From positions 56,027,363 to 56,091,362 of the forward strand of contig NC_052057.2 of assembly GCF_903992535.2 (NCBI RefSeq): a DNA stretch of 64,000 bases. Reading direction: 5' to 3'. The translations under genes were made by a program, and so were the position numbers. Below, piece by piece: positions 55,500 to 64,000 of the stretch; within the stretch, counting starts at the first letter, position 1; each line of letters opens with the position of its first letter. The stretch is from Arvicola amphibius (taxonomy: Eukaryota; Chordata; Mammalia; Rodentia; Cricetidae). The notes under the pieces were generated by a model. It was not told where the DNA came from and searched no databases. It saw nothing but the letters and a program-made list of their open reading frames with translations.

Positions 55500-57435
55500 C
55501 AAGAAATATGACTTCTAAAAGGTGATAATAAATCTACCAAACGATCAGACTTTTTGCATGAACCCAATGGACACTATATCCTACTACAGAGACACCATCT
55601 CAATTTATAATGGCCAGAAATTTGAAACCATCTATATGTCCATCAAAAGATGAATGAATAAAGAAAATATGGTACATTTATACAATAGACTGTCAATTAG
55701 CTTTTTTGTTGTTTAAAAAATGAAATTGTGAAATTCACAGGTAAGTGCAAGAAAAAATAATTCTGAGTGAAGCAATCCAAACCCTAAAAGGTGAATATGA
55801 TGTTTATTTGGTTATATGTGGTGTTAGCTGTTAAATCTTCAATAAACAGGCTACAATTGTTATAACCACAGAGGTTAGGTATAGGGTGAGGGTTTTGGGG
55901 AAGGGAAGAATCTCTAGAGGAAGGGAAAATAGAGTATATAGTTATGGAAGAATGCAGGGAGCTGCGGCAGGAGCACTTTCCGCTCTTTCAGCCAATAGCC
56001 GCTGAAATACCAGCCCACTAAGGCGTGGTCTATTTTTCTTTAAAAAAAGAGCGGCAAGCCTCGGCTCACTCTATTGGTTCCGGCTCCTGCTCCAGCGACT
56101 AGGCTCCTTTCCTGACGGTTGGTGTTTTGTAAGTTTTACCCCCCAAAATAAATACACCCTTAAATACTAACTGGTGTGGGATTGTTTTGAGCATTAAGGG
56201 GCAGCTGAAATGGGAAGACTAAACATAGAGGGAGGTAAGAAGGAAGCAATACAGAGACAGACAGCTAATACTAATGACCATTCAAGGGGTCATATGAAAA
56301 CCGAATGCAGGAGAAGCGTCTTAAAATGTGTACATATATAAAAGAAATGGAGTCACCAAATAATGTGGGAGACAGGTCCCCAACTAGACATCTCTGAGTA
56401 CGAAATGAAGCCTCTGGGAATGGGTTGCATCTAATTGAGTTGTTGGCCAAAAGGACCCCATAGAATCCACCAAACAGGCTATTGCCAAGGATATTGGTTG
56501 CTCTTTATAAGCTGATGGTAAGACTCTAATTCTGAAGATAGTACCTACATATGAGCTGGTGCCTATCTAGAGACTTCATCCCTACTTACACTGGAAGGTT
56601 CTCAACATGCCACCGAAGGAAAAAGGTCAACACCAACCCAGATACAAGGCCTTTCATATCTAGTGCTGATCTCTTTGCAAGATCCACTGGTGCAACAGGG
56701 GAATCAAAGTTTTAGGAACAACCAACCACTATTCAATTGGATTTAAAACCCATTCCATGAGGTATATGCAGCTTGAGTCCATCGAGCATGAGACTAAATA
56801 GGCCATGGACCTGAAGGAAAATCAAGTTCTACTGTTGTGCTAAAGGAAAAAAACAATAACATGACTCCCAGTGACACTGTGTCTTTCTCAGTCACTGTAG
56901 AGAAGCTTCCTCCTGCAGTAGATGGGCGGGGGGGCAGAGATCCACAATATACAAAGAGTGAGAAAACTTAGAACAGAGAGCCTAAATGGGATAACTCCAT
57001 CAAAGACCACCCCTCAGGACTCAGGGAACTCTACAATAGAAGAGGTAGAAAGATTGTAGAAACTAGAAAGGATGGAGGACACCAAAGAAACAAGGCCTTC
57101 TAGACACAAGAGTGATGTACATATGCACTCATGAATTCTAACCCAGAAGTCTAACCCAGATGGCATCCCAGTGCTGAGAGGTAATACAATGAAAGTCCCC
57201 ATTACTAACCTAAAATCCATCTCCCATTGACATCTGCTTGTCTCACTGGGTATACCAACCATACTTAAAGGTTGGCCCCATCCCAGTAGTAAACAGACAA
57301 CACAAAGTGAACAAAATGATGTTTTTGAAAAAAATTGCCTCATAATGTTCTTCCTAGGTATTTAAAATTTTTACAGATATATTGCTTGCATATTATGGTT
57401 TCCAATTTTGTGTTTTCAGTGGATTTCCAAGTGCA
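55500..57435 (+). mobile_element. Old L1 ORF2 end and 3' UTR, split by an LTR
   Basis: 55555-55830 retains decayed ORF2 C-terminal phrases (tactacagagacacc, aatggccagaaatttgaaacc, gaataaagaaaatatggtacattta, ttctgagtgaagcaatccaaacc). 56215-57435 matches a long rodent L1-type 3' UTR known from old copies (gagtcaccaaataatgtggg, tgcatctaattgagttgttggcc, gaagcttcctcctgcagtagatggg, gcatcccagtgctgagagg, tgcctcataatgttct). Strongly decayed. The two parts flank an IAP-like LTR. Confidence 0.65.
55955..56210 (+). mobile_element. IAP-like solo LTR (plus strand)
   Basis: Starts near tgcagggagctgcggc, shares gccaatagcc, aaataccagcccac, gactaggctcctttcctga, tgtaagtttta and aactggtgtggg with the LTR at 14675-14921, and has AAATAAATA near 56145 as polyadenylation signal. 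Ends about attaaggggca. No primer site or tRNA-like sequence follows, unlike the copy at 14675. Confidence 0.7.
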
Positions 57436-58257
57436 TGCATATGCATGTCTCAGGCCTTTGCCTCTTCAATGTTTGACAAAACACAACAAGTGGCTTTCTC
57501 TTTTCCTCCTAGACCTGTGCTCACTTTATCACTGTGCTCTGCCTTTGGTCTTAGCACAATTTGTTTCCTAGACAATTGTAAGGACAATAATGGCTGACAC
57601 ATAGTAAGTACAGTAACTGTTAAATTGAGAGAACTGAACAGCAGGCTGGTGTGACTGAACTTGAGGCTGAATGGATGTGCAGGTCTTGGCTTAAGGGCAA
57701 CTTTGTTCACCTGTTGTTGGGGACAGGATACTCCTGTAATCTAATCCACATCCACCTTTCTAAATTCCATTCCTGAGTACTCTCAACTCTTAGAACAGGA
57801 ATGAATCTCAACAAATGTAAGTATTTCAGAGACTAAGTCAAAGTTTACTTCTTTTTTTACCTCACAAGAGTTGATCTCCAAAAAATTAAGCCACTTGTCA
57901 AGTTGGTAAGATAATTGCATCATATAATACAGTTGTCTTTCTTCTACAATGTGACTCTAATTTTTATTCCTGAAGAATAAAAACAAGTGAAACACTTAGT
58001 CTTTCTTCTCCTCACTTGCCCATCTTCTGTTCTTCTTCCTCCCCTTGTCTTGATGACGGTGACAGTACTAGAGATTTAATCCAGGTCTCACACATGCTAG
58101 GCAGGTACTCTATCATTGAGCATATCACCCACCTGAGGTTATAGAATTTAAATCTTAGAATATTTACTTTCTTTTAGAGAATTCATTATAATTTCTTTTA
58201 TCAGACTGGCAGTAATAGCAATGTATGATTTTCATATTTTATTTGAAAATCCATGTT
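57436..58257. other. Unassigned DNA with an ID-type SINE
   Basis: 58065-58140 (gagatttaatccaggtctcacacatgctaggcaggtactctatcattgagc, minus strand) is an ID-type SINE. The rest shows no recognised feature. It ends at cattttatttgaaaatcc, where L1 C begins. Confidence 0.45.
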
Positions 58258-59585
58258 CTAGGTCTTTGGGGCCACAAAATCCCACAGCTCAGCCTGTTTG
58301 GGCTCTGGGGACCCAGAATTGAGTGCACCCACGCCGGTGGGAGGTCCCCTCCTTCATTTGACTGCCCGGAGCAAGATAGGCCTTTGTCTGAGAGCTGCTT
58401 GGCCTGCAAGGGGACCTCACAGTCTGCAGAAGGATCCATCATTCTTTGGGGTGAGTGAGGAGTGAGTGCCCGAACCGCGGCAGCTGCCCGGAGAGGGACC
58501 ACCGACTCTCCACAACTCCCCCTGCCACCAGCACACTTCCTGCTCTTCCTGCAGGGGTTAATCTCCCCGGATACCGCCTCTCTCTCCCTGTCCCTTCCCA
58601 GCTTGCACCCAGAATCCTCCCCCCCTCCCCCTTCCTCATCCTCCCGTCTTTGGGGCCACAAAATCCCACAGCTCAGCCTGTTTGGGCTCTGGGGACCCGG
58701 AATTGAGTGCACCCAGGCCGGTGGGAGGTCCCCTCCTTCATTTGACTGCCCGGAGCAAGGTAGGCCTTTGTCTGAGAGCTGCTTGGCCTGAAAGGGGACC
58801 TGAAAGTCTGCAGGAGGATCCATCGTTCTTTGGGGTGAGTGAGGAGTGAGTGCCCGAACCGCGGCAGCTGCCCGGAGAGGGACCACCGACTCTCCACAAC
58901 TCCCCCTGCCACCAGCACACTTCCTGCTCTTCCTGCAGGGGTTAATCTCCCCGGATACCGCCTCTCTCTCCCTGTCCCTTCCCAGCTTGCACCCAGAATC
59001 CTCCCCCCCTCCCCCTTCCTCATCCTCCCGTCTTTGGGGCCACAAAATCCCACAGCTCAGCCTGTTTGGGCTCTGGGGACCCGGAATTGAGTGCACCCAG
59101 GCCGGTGGGAGGTCCCCTCCTTCATTTGACTGCCCGGAGCAAGGTAGGCCTTTGTCTGAGAGCTGCTTGGCCTGCAAGGGGACCTGAAAGTCTGCAGGAG
59201 GATCCATCGTTCTTTGGGGTGAGTGAGGAGTGAGTGCCCGAACCGCGGCAGCTGCCCGGAGAGGGACCACCGACTCTCCACAACTCCCCCTGCCACCAGC
59301 ACACTTCCTGCTCTTCCTGCAGGGGTTATTCTCCCCGGATACTGCCTCTCTCTTCCTGTCCCTTCCCAGCTTGCACCCAGAATCCTCCCCCCCTCCCCCT
59401 TCCTCATCCTCCCGTCTTTGGGGCCACAAAATCCCACAGCTCAGCCTGTTTGGGCTCTGGGGACCTGGAATTGAGTGCACCCAGGCCGGTGGGAGGTCCC
59501 CTCCTTCATTTGACTGCCCGGAGCAAGGAGGATCCATCATTCTTTGGGGACACCAAACACCTCCTCGCTCCTTTTGAAGGAAGAG
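58258..59585 (+). promoter_or_regulatory. L1 C 5' UTR monomer array (384-bp unit), probable promoter
   Basis: The landmark gtctttggggccac recurs at about 58262, 58646, 59030 and 59414, each 384 bp apart. The units are nearly identical and GC-rich with CpG-containing phrases (cgaaccgcggcagctgccc). The last unit lacks about 65 bp between gagcaagg and aggatccatc and passes into a 45-bp leader shared with L1 A. Because 384 is a multiple of three, frames stay open from unit to unit, including a long antisense frame (59600-58239). Confidence 0.93.
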
Positions 59586-60677
59586 ATGGGCAGGCGCCAA
59601 TGCAGGAGCTCCTCCAACAACATGAAAGGCAACATGACATCACCACAAGCCAGACATCCCGAAACAACAAGAATTGAACACCCTACCCCAGAAGATATAG
59701 AAGGAACTGACCATAAACAGTACTTTATAAAAATAATAGAGGACCTTAAACAGGAGGTAAAAAACTGCCATAAAGAAATGGAGATGACAAACAAAAAGGT
59801 AGACGAAATAAATAAATCTCTCAAAGATACCCAAGAAAAACAAGAAAAACAAGAAAAAGCAATCAAACAGGTAAGGGAAACAGTACAAGACCTGATAAAT
59901 GAAATGGAGGTATTGAAGAAAACACAATCTGAGGGACGACTGGAAATGGAAACTCTGAGTAAACGAACAGAAACTTCAGAGACAAGTATTTCCAACCGAA
60001 TACAAGAGATGGAAGAAAGAATCTCGGACTCTGAAGATACTATAGAGGAAATAAACTCACAGATTAAAGAACTAAACAAATCTAACAAATTCTTAACACA
60101 AAACATTCAGGAAATCTGGGACACCATGAAAAGACCAAACCTAAGAATAATTGGGGTAGAAGAAGGAGAAGAATTACAACTCAAAGGCCCAGAAAACATA
60201 TTCAACAAAATTATAGAAGAAAACTTCCCCAACCTAAAGAAGGATGTTCCTATGAAGGTACAAGAAGCCTACAGAACACCAAATAGACTGGATCAAAAGA
60301 AAGCATCCCCACGCCATATAATAATCAAAACACAAAACATACAGAATAAAGAACAGATATTAAGAGCTGCAAAGGAAAAAGGTCAAGTAACATATAAAGG
60401 GAAACCTATCAGAATTACACCTGATTTCTCAATGGAAACCATGAAAGCCAGAAGAGCTTGGATAGATGTGCTACAGACACTTAGGGAACATGGATGCAAG
60501 CCTAGACTATTATACCCAGCAAAGCTTGCATTCACCATTGATGGAGAAAACAAGATATTCCAGGACAAAAACAGATTTAAACAATACGCAGCCACAAATC
60601 CAGCCTTGCAGAAAGTAATAGAAGGAAAATCACAAACCAAGGAGTCCAACAACGCCGACAATAACTCAGGCATCTAG
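59586..60677 (+). CDS. L1 C ORF1p: RNA-binding trimeric coiled-coil protein, intact
   Basis: 363 residues from ATG 59586 (MGRRQCRSS), chosen because L1 A, F and G share it; an in-frame ATG at 59544 lies in the leader. Residues about 50-170 are Lys/Glu-rich with heptad-like spacing (coiled coil for trimerisation). From about 183 RPNLRIIGVEEGEE begins the RRM, and from about 265 the C-terminal domain with RTPNRLDQKK, DFSMETMKARRAWIDVLQ and LLYPAKLAFTIDGE. ORF1p coats L1 RNA in cis and acts as a nucleic-acid chaperone. Compared with L1 A it has no early stop and differs at few residues (EGTDHKQ against EETDIKQ). Confidence 0.96.
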   Translation: MGRRQCRSSSNNMKGNMTSPQARHPETTRIEHPTPEDIEGTDHKQYFIKIIEDLKQEVKNCHKEMEMTNKKVDEINKSLKDTQEKQEKQEKAIKQVRETVQDLINEMEVLKKTQSEGRLEMETLSKRTETSETSISNRIQEMEERISDSEDTIEEINSQIKELNKSNKFLTQNIQEIWDTMKRPNLRIIGVEEGEELQLKGPENIFNKIIEENFPNLKKDVPMKVQEAYRTPNRLDQKKASPRHIIIKTQNIQNKEQILRAAKEKGQVTYKGKPIRITPDFSMETMKARRAWIDVLQTLREHGCKPRLLYPAKLAFTIDGENKIFQDKNRFKQYAATNPALQKVIEGKSQTKESNNADNNSGI

Positions 60678-60733
60678 CGACCCTTCACCAGCACAACTAG
60701 AAGAAGGGAAACACACAAACTCTACTACTAAAA

Positions 60734-63700
60734 ATGACTGAAGTTAACAACCACTGGTCATTAATATCACTTAATATCAATGGACTCAATTCACCTATAA
60801 AAAGGCACAGGCTAAGAGACTGGATACGAAAACAGAATCCAACATTTTGCTGTTTACAAGAAACACACCTCAACCACAAAGACAGGCACCTACTCAGAGT
60901 AAAGGGTTGGGAAAAGGTTTATCAAGCAAATGGCCCTAAGAAACAAGCGGGTGTGGCCATACTAATTTCCAACAAAGTTGACTTCAAACTAAAATCAATC
61001 AGAAGAGATGGAAAGGGACACTTTATACTCATAACAGGAAAAATCCTTCAGAATGAAGTCTCAATCCTGAATATCTATGCCCCTAATATAAAAGCTCCCA
61101 CTTATGTAAAAGAAACACTTCTAGAACTCAAGGCAGCCATCAAACCACACACACTAATAGTTGGAGACTTCAACACTCCTCTCTCACCAATGGACAGGTC
61201 AATCAGACAGAAACCTAACAGAGAATTGAAAGACTTAATGGAGGTAATGAACCAAATGGACTTAACAGACATCTATAGAACATTCCACCCAAATAGGAAA
61301 GAATATACCTTCTTCTCTGCGGCTCATGGAACCTTTTCGAAAATTGACCATATACTTGGTAACAAAGCAAACTTCCACAGTTACAAAAAAATATTAGTAA
61401 CCACCTGTGTCTTATCGGATCACCATGGATTAAAATTAGAATTCAACAACAATGCTACCCCCAGAAGGCCCACAAACTCATGGAAACTGAACAGTCAACT
61501 ACTGACCCACACCTGGGTCAAGGAAGAAATAAAGAAAGAAATTAAAGTCTTTCTTGAATTTAATGAAAACAAAGACACAACATACTCAAACCTATGGGAC
61601 ACAATGAAAGCAGTGCTAAGAGGAAAGTTCATAGCACTAAGTGCCCACTTAAAGAAAACGGAGAAAGCACTCATTGGTGACTTAACAGCACACCTGAAAG
61701 CTCTGGAAAAAAAAGAAGCAGACTCACCTAGGAGAAGTAGAAGACTGGAAATAATCAAACTGAGGGCAGAAATCAACAAAATAGAAACACAGAAAACAAT
61801 CCAAAGAATCAATGAAACAAGAAGCTGGTTCTTGGAGAAAATCAACAAGATTGACAAACCCTTAGCCAAACTAATCAAACGGCAGAGGGAGAACACGCAA
61901 ATTAACAAGATCAGAAATGAAAAGGGAGACATAACCACAGACACAGAGGAAATTCAGAAAATCATTAGATCTTACTACAAAAGCCTGTATGCCACAAAAT
62001 TGGAAAATGTAAAAGAAATGGACAGTTTTTTAGATAAATACCATATACCAAAGTTAAACCAGGAAAAGGTAAATGCTCTAAATCGTCCTGTTAGTCGCGA
62101 AGAATTAGAAACTGTTATCAGAAACCTCCCTACCAAAAAGAGCCCAGGACCAGATGGTTTCAATGCGGAATTCTACCAGAACTTCCAAGAAGACCTAATA
62201 CCTATACTCCTTAAGGTATTTCATAATATAGAAACACAAGAGTCACTGCCAAATTCCTTCTATGAAGCTACAGTTACCCTGATACCTAAACCACACAAAG
62301 ACTCAACCAAGAAAGAGAATTACAGGCCAATCTCACTCATGAACATGGACGCAAAAATTCTCAATAAAATACTGGCAAACCGAATCCAAGAACACATTAG
62401 AAAAATTATCCATTACGATCAATTAGGCTTCATCCCAGAGATGCAGGGCTGGTTCAACATACGAAAATCTATTAATGTAATCCATCATATAAACAAACTG
62501 AAGGAAAAAAACCATATGGTCATCTCATTAGATGCTGAAAAAGCATTTGACAAAATTCAGCACCCTTTTATGATAAAGGTCTTGGAGAGATTAGGGATAC
62601 AAGGGTCATTCCTAAATATAATAAAAGCTATTTACAGCAAGCCGACAGCTAACATCAAATTAAACGGAGAGAAACTCAAGGCTATCCCACTAAATTCAGG
62701 AACACGACAAGGCTGTCCACTCTCTCCTTATCTCTTCAATATAGTGCTTGAAGTTCTAGCAATAGCAATAAGACAACATAAGGGAATCAAGGGGATTCAA
62801 TTTGGAAAGGAAGAAGTTAAACTTTCATTATTTGCAGATGATATGATAGTATACATAAGCGACCCCAAAAACTCCACCAAAGAACTCCTACAGCTGATAA
62901 ACTCCTTCAGTAACGTGGCAGGATACAAGATCAACTCCAAAAAATCAGTCGCCCTCCTATACACAAAGGATAAGGAAGCAGAGAGGGAAATCAGAGAAGT
63001 ATCACCTTTCACAATAGCCACAAATAGCATAAGATATCTGGGAGTATCTCTAACCAAGGAAGTGAAGGATTTATTTGACAAGAACTTTAAGTCTTTGAAG
63101 AAAGAAATTGAAGAGGATACCAGAAAATGGAAGGATCTCCCCTGCTCGTGGATTGGGAGGATCAACATAGTAAAAATGGCAATTCTACCAAAAGCAATCT
63201 ATAGATTCAATGCAATCCCAATCAAGGTCCCATTAAAATTCTTCACAGAGATTGAGAGGACAATAATCAACTTTATATGGAAAAACAAGAAACCCAGGAT
63301 AGCCAAAAAAATCTTATACAATAAAGGTACTTCTGGAGGCATTACCATCCCTGACTTCAAACTCTATTACAGAGCTACAGTATTGAAAACGGCTTGGTAT
63401 TGGCATAAGAACAGAGAAGTTGACCAATGGAATCGTATAGAAGACCCGGATCTTAAACCACAAACCTATGAACACCTGATCTTTGATAAAGGAGCCAAAA
63501 GTACACAATGGAAAAAAGAGGGCATCTTCAACAAATGGTGCTGGCATAACTGGATGTCAACCTGTAGAAGAATGAAAGTAGATCCATATCTATCACCATG
63601 CACAAAACTCAAGTCCAAATGGATTAAAGACCTCAATATTAATTTGAACACATTGAGATTGATAGAGGAGAAAGTGGGAAGTACTCTACAACAAATGGGC

Positions 63701-64000
63701 ACAGGGAACCGTTTCCTATGCATAACCCCAGCTGCACAGACTTTAAGGGCAACATTGAATAAATGGGACCTCCTGAAGTTGAGCAGCTTCTGTAAAGCAA
63801 AGGACATTGTCACTAAGACACAAAGGCAGCCTACTGACTGGGAAAAGATCTTCACCAACCCTGCAACTGACAAAGGTCTGATCTCTAAAATATATAAGGA
63901 ACTCAAGAGACTAGACGGTAAAATGCCAATTAACCCAATTAAAAAATGGGGCACTGAACTGAACAGAGAATTCTCAACAGAAGAAGTTCGAATGGCCAAA
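60734..64000 (+). CDS. L1 C ORF2p, partial at window edge, open
   Basis: Starts at ATG 60734 (MTEVNNHW) and stays in register with the intact ORF2 of L1 B (constant offset of 15440) to position 64000, giving about 1089 codons. I saw substitutions but no stop. Endonuclease motifs (QETH, GDFN, SDHH) and reverse transcriptase motifs (LDAEKAFDKI, FADD) are present. Substitutions relative to L1 B include DQVGF to DQLGF, NID to NMD and FLRIT to FLCIT. The Cys-rich C-terminus is beyond the edge, so full integrity cannot be judged. Confidence 0.93.
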   Translation, partial: MTEVNNHWSLISLNINGLNSPIKRHRLRDWIRKQNPTFCCLQETHLNHKDRHLLRVKGWEKVYQANGPKKQAGVAILISNKVDFKLKSIRRDGKGHFILITGKILQNEVSILNIYAPNIKAPTYVKETLLELKAAIKPHTLIVGDFNTPLSPMDRSIRQKPNRELKDLMEVMNQMDLTDIYRTFHPNRKEYTFFSAAHGTFSKIDHILGNKANFHSYKKILVTTCVLSDHHGLKLEFNNNATPRRPTNSWKLNSQLLTHTWVKEEIKKEIKVFLEFNENKDTTYSNLWDTMKAVLRGKFIALSAHLKKTEKALIGDLTAHLKALEKKEADSPRRSRRLEIIKLRAEINKIETQKTIQRINETRSWFLEKINKIDKPLAKLIKRQRENTQINKIRNEKGDITTDTEEIQKIIRSYYKSLYATKLENVKEMDSFLDKYHIPKLNQEKVNALNRPVSREELETVIRNLPTKKSPGPDGFNAEFYQNFQEDLIPILLKVFHNIETQESLPNSFYEATVTLIPKPHKDSTKKENYRPISLMNMDAKILNKILANRIQEHIRKIIHYDQLGFIPEMQGWFNIRKSINVIHHINKLKEKNHMVISLDAEKAFDKIQHPFMIKVLERLGIQGSFLNIIKAIYSKPTANIKLNGEKLKAIPLNSGTRQGCPLSPYLFNIVLEVLAIAIRQHKGIKGIQFGKEEVKLSLFADDMIVYISDPKNSTKELLQLINSFSNVAGYKINSKKSVALLYTKDKEAEREIREVSPFTIATNSIRYLGVSLTKEVKDLFDKNFKSLKKEIEEDTRKWKDLPCSWIGRINIVKMAILPKAIYRFNAIPIKVPLKFFTEIERTIINFIWKNKKPRIAKKILYNKGTSGGITIPDFKLYYRATVLKTAWYWHKNREVDQWNRIEDPDLKPQTYEHLIFDKGAKSTQWKKEGIFNKWCWHNWMSTCRRMKVDPYLSPCTKLKSKWIKDLNINLNTLRLIEEKVGSTLQQMGTGNRFLCITPAAQTLRATLNKWDLLKLSSFCKAKDIVTKTQRQPTDWEKIFTNPATDKGLISKIYKELKRLDGKMPINPIKKWGTELNREFSTEEVRMAK

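Larger units (their letters stand above)
58258..64000 (+). mobile_element. L1 element C: near-complete young L1 (plus strand, 3' end outside window)
   Basis: Four 5' monomers (first and last incomplete), an intact ORF1 (59586-60677), a 56-bp spacer and ORF2 from 60734 open to the window edge. It is the only copy here with both ORFs apparently intact. Very high similarity to L1 B in ORF2 suggests recent activity. The left flank is unique-looking DNA. Confidence 0.96.

Overview
This window looks like nuclear DNA from a muroid rodent. It holds several L1 (LINE-1) elements with rodent-type tandem monomers in their 5' UTRs, B1/B4/ID-type SINE remnants, class II (ERVK-like) LTR retroelements including a 'mys'-like LTR family typical of cricetids, and decayed exons of a SIRP-type immunoglobulin receptor gene. 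A cricetid (vole, hamster or deer-mouse type) is my best guess, from the LTR family alone. I see no intact host gene; the only long intact reading frames belong to L1.

Layout. (1) 1-5350: a minus-strand L1 (A) that leaves the window at its 3' side, joined at its 5' end to the first ORF1 codons and 5' UTR of a second minus-strand L1 (D), which is joined in turn to the first ORF1 codons of a third (E). A plus-strand L1 (F, 5405-8534) starts head-to-head with them and lacks its 3' end. (2) 8535-13229: older mys-like LTR pieces and SINE remnants in AT-rich DNA. (3) 13230-21580: an old minus-strand class II ERV bounded by a 6-bp target duplication (CTATAC). It is interrupted by an LTR fused to a full tRNA-Lys copy, an RPL17 processed pseudogene with its own target duplication, a young non-autonomous mys-like LTR element with 6-bp duplication and near-identical LTRs, and probably one further LTR. 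(4) 21765-26000: a decayed plus-strand L1 (G) ending in an inverted ORF2 piece. (5) 26299-34045: three decayed SIRP exons (V-set, then two C-type Ig exons) on the plus strand, spread apart by LTRs, a dispersed repeat, and a twin-primed L1 (H) with a 17-bp target duplication. (6) 34.1-44.5 kb: LTR-like pieces, truncated L1s (I, J), SINEs and unassigned DNA. (7) 44567-50255: L1 B, which lacks ORF1 entirely but carries an intact 1274-residue ORF2. (8) 50.3-58.25 kb: SINEs, a URR1-like DNA transposon split by a mys-like LTR, and an old L1 split by an IAP-like LTR. (9) 58258-64000: L1 C, with four 384-bp-type 5' monomers, an intact ORF1 and an ORF2 open to the window edge.

The genes do not form a pathway. 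The biology here is retrotransposition: L1 ORF1p and ORF2p copy L1 RNA, and the same machinery can explain the RPL17 pseudogene and SINE insertions, while the LTR elements depended on retroviral enzymes. I did not find a previously undescribed cellular system. The most unusual items are the LTR-tRNA fusion, the ORF1-less L1 with intact ORF2, the repeated L1 junctions at one ORF1 position, and the exchange of 5' UTR monomer types between near-identical L1s. Calls come from reading and manual comparison; family names for old repeats are tentative.
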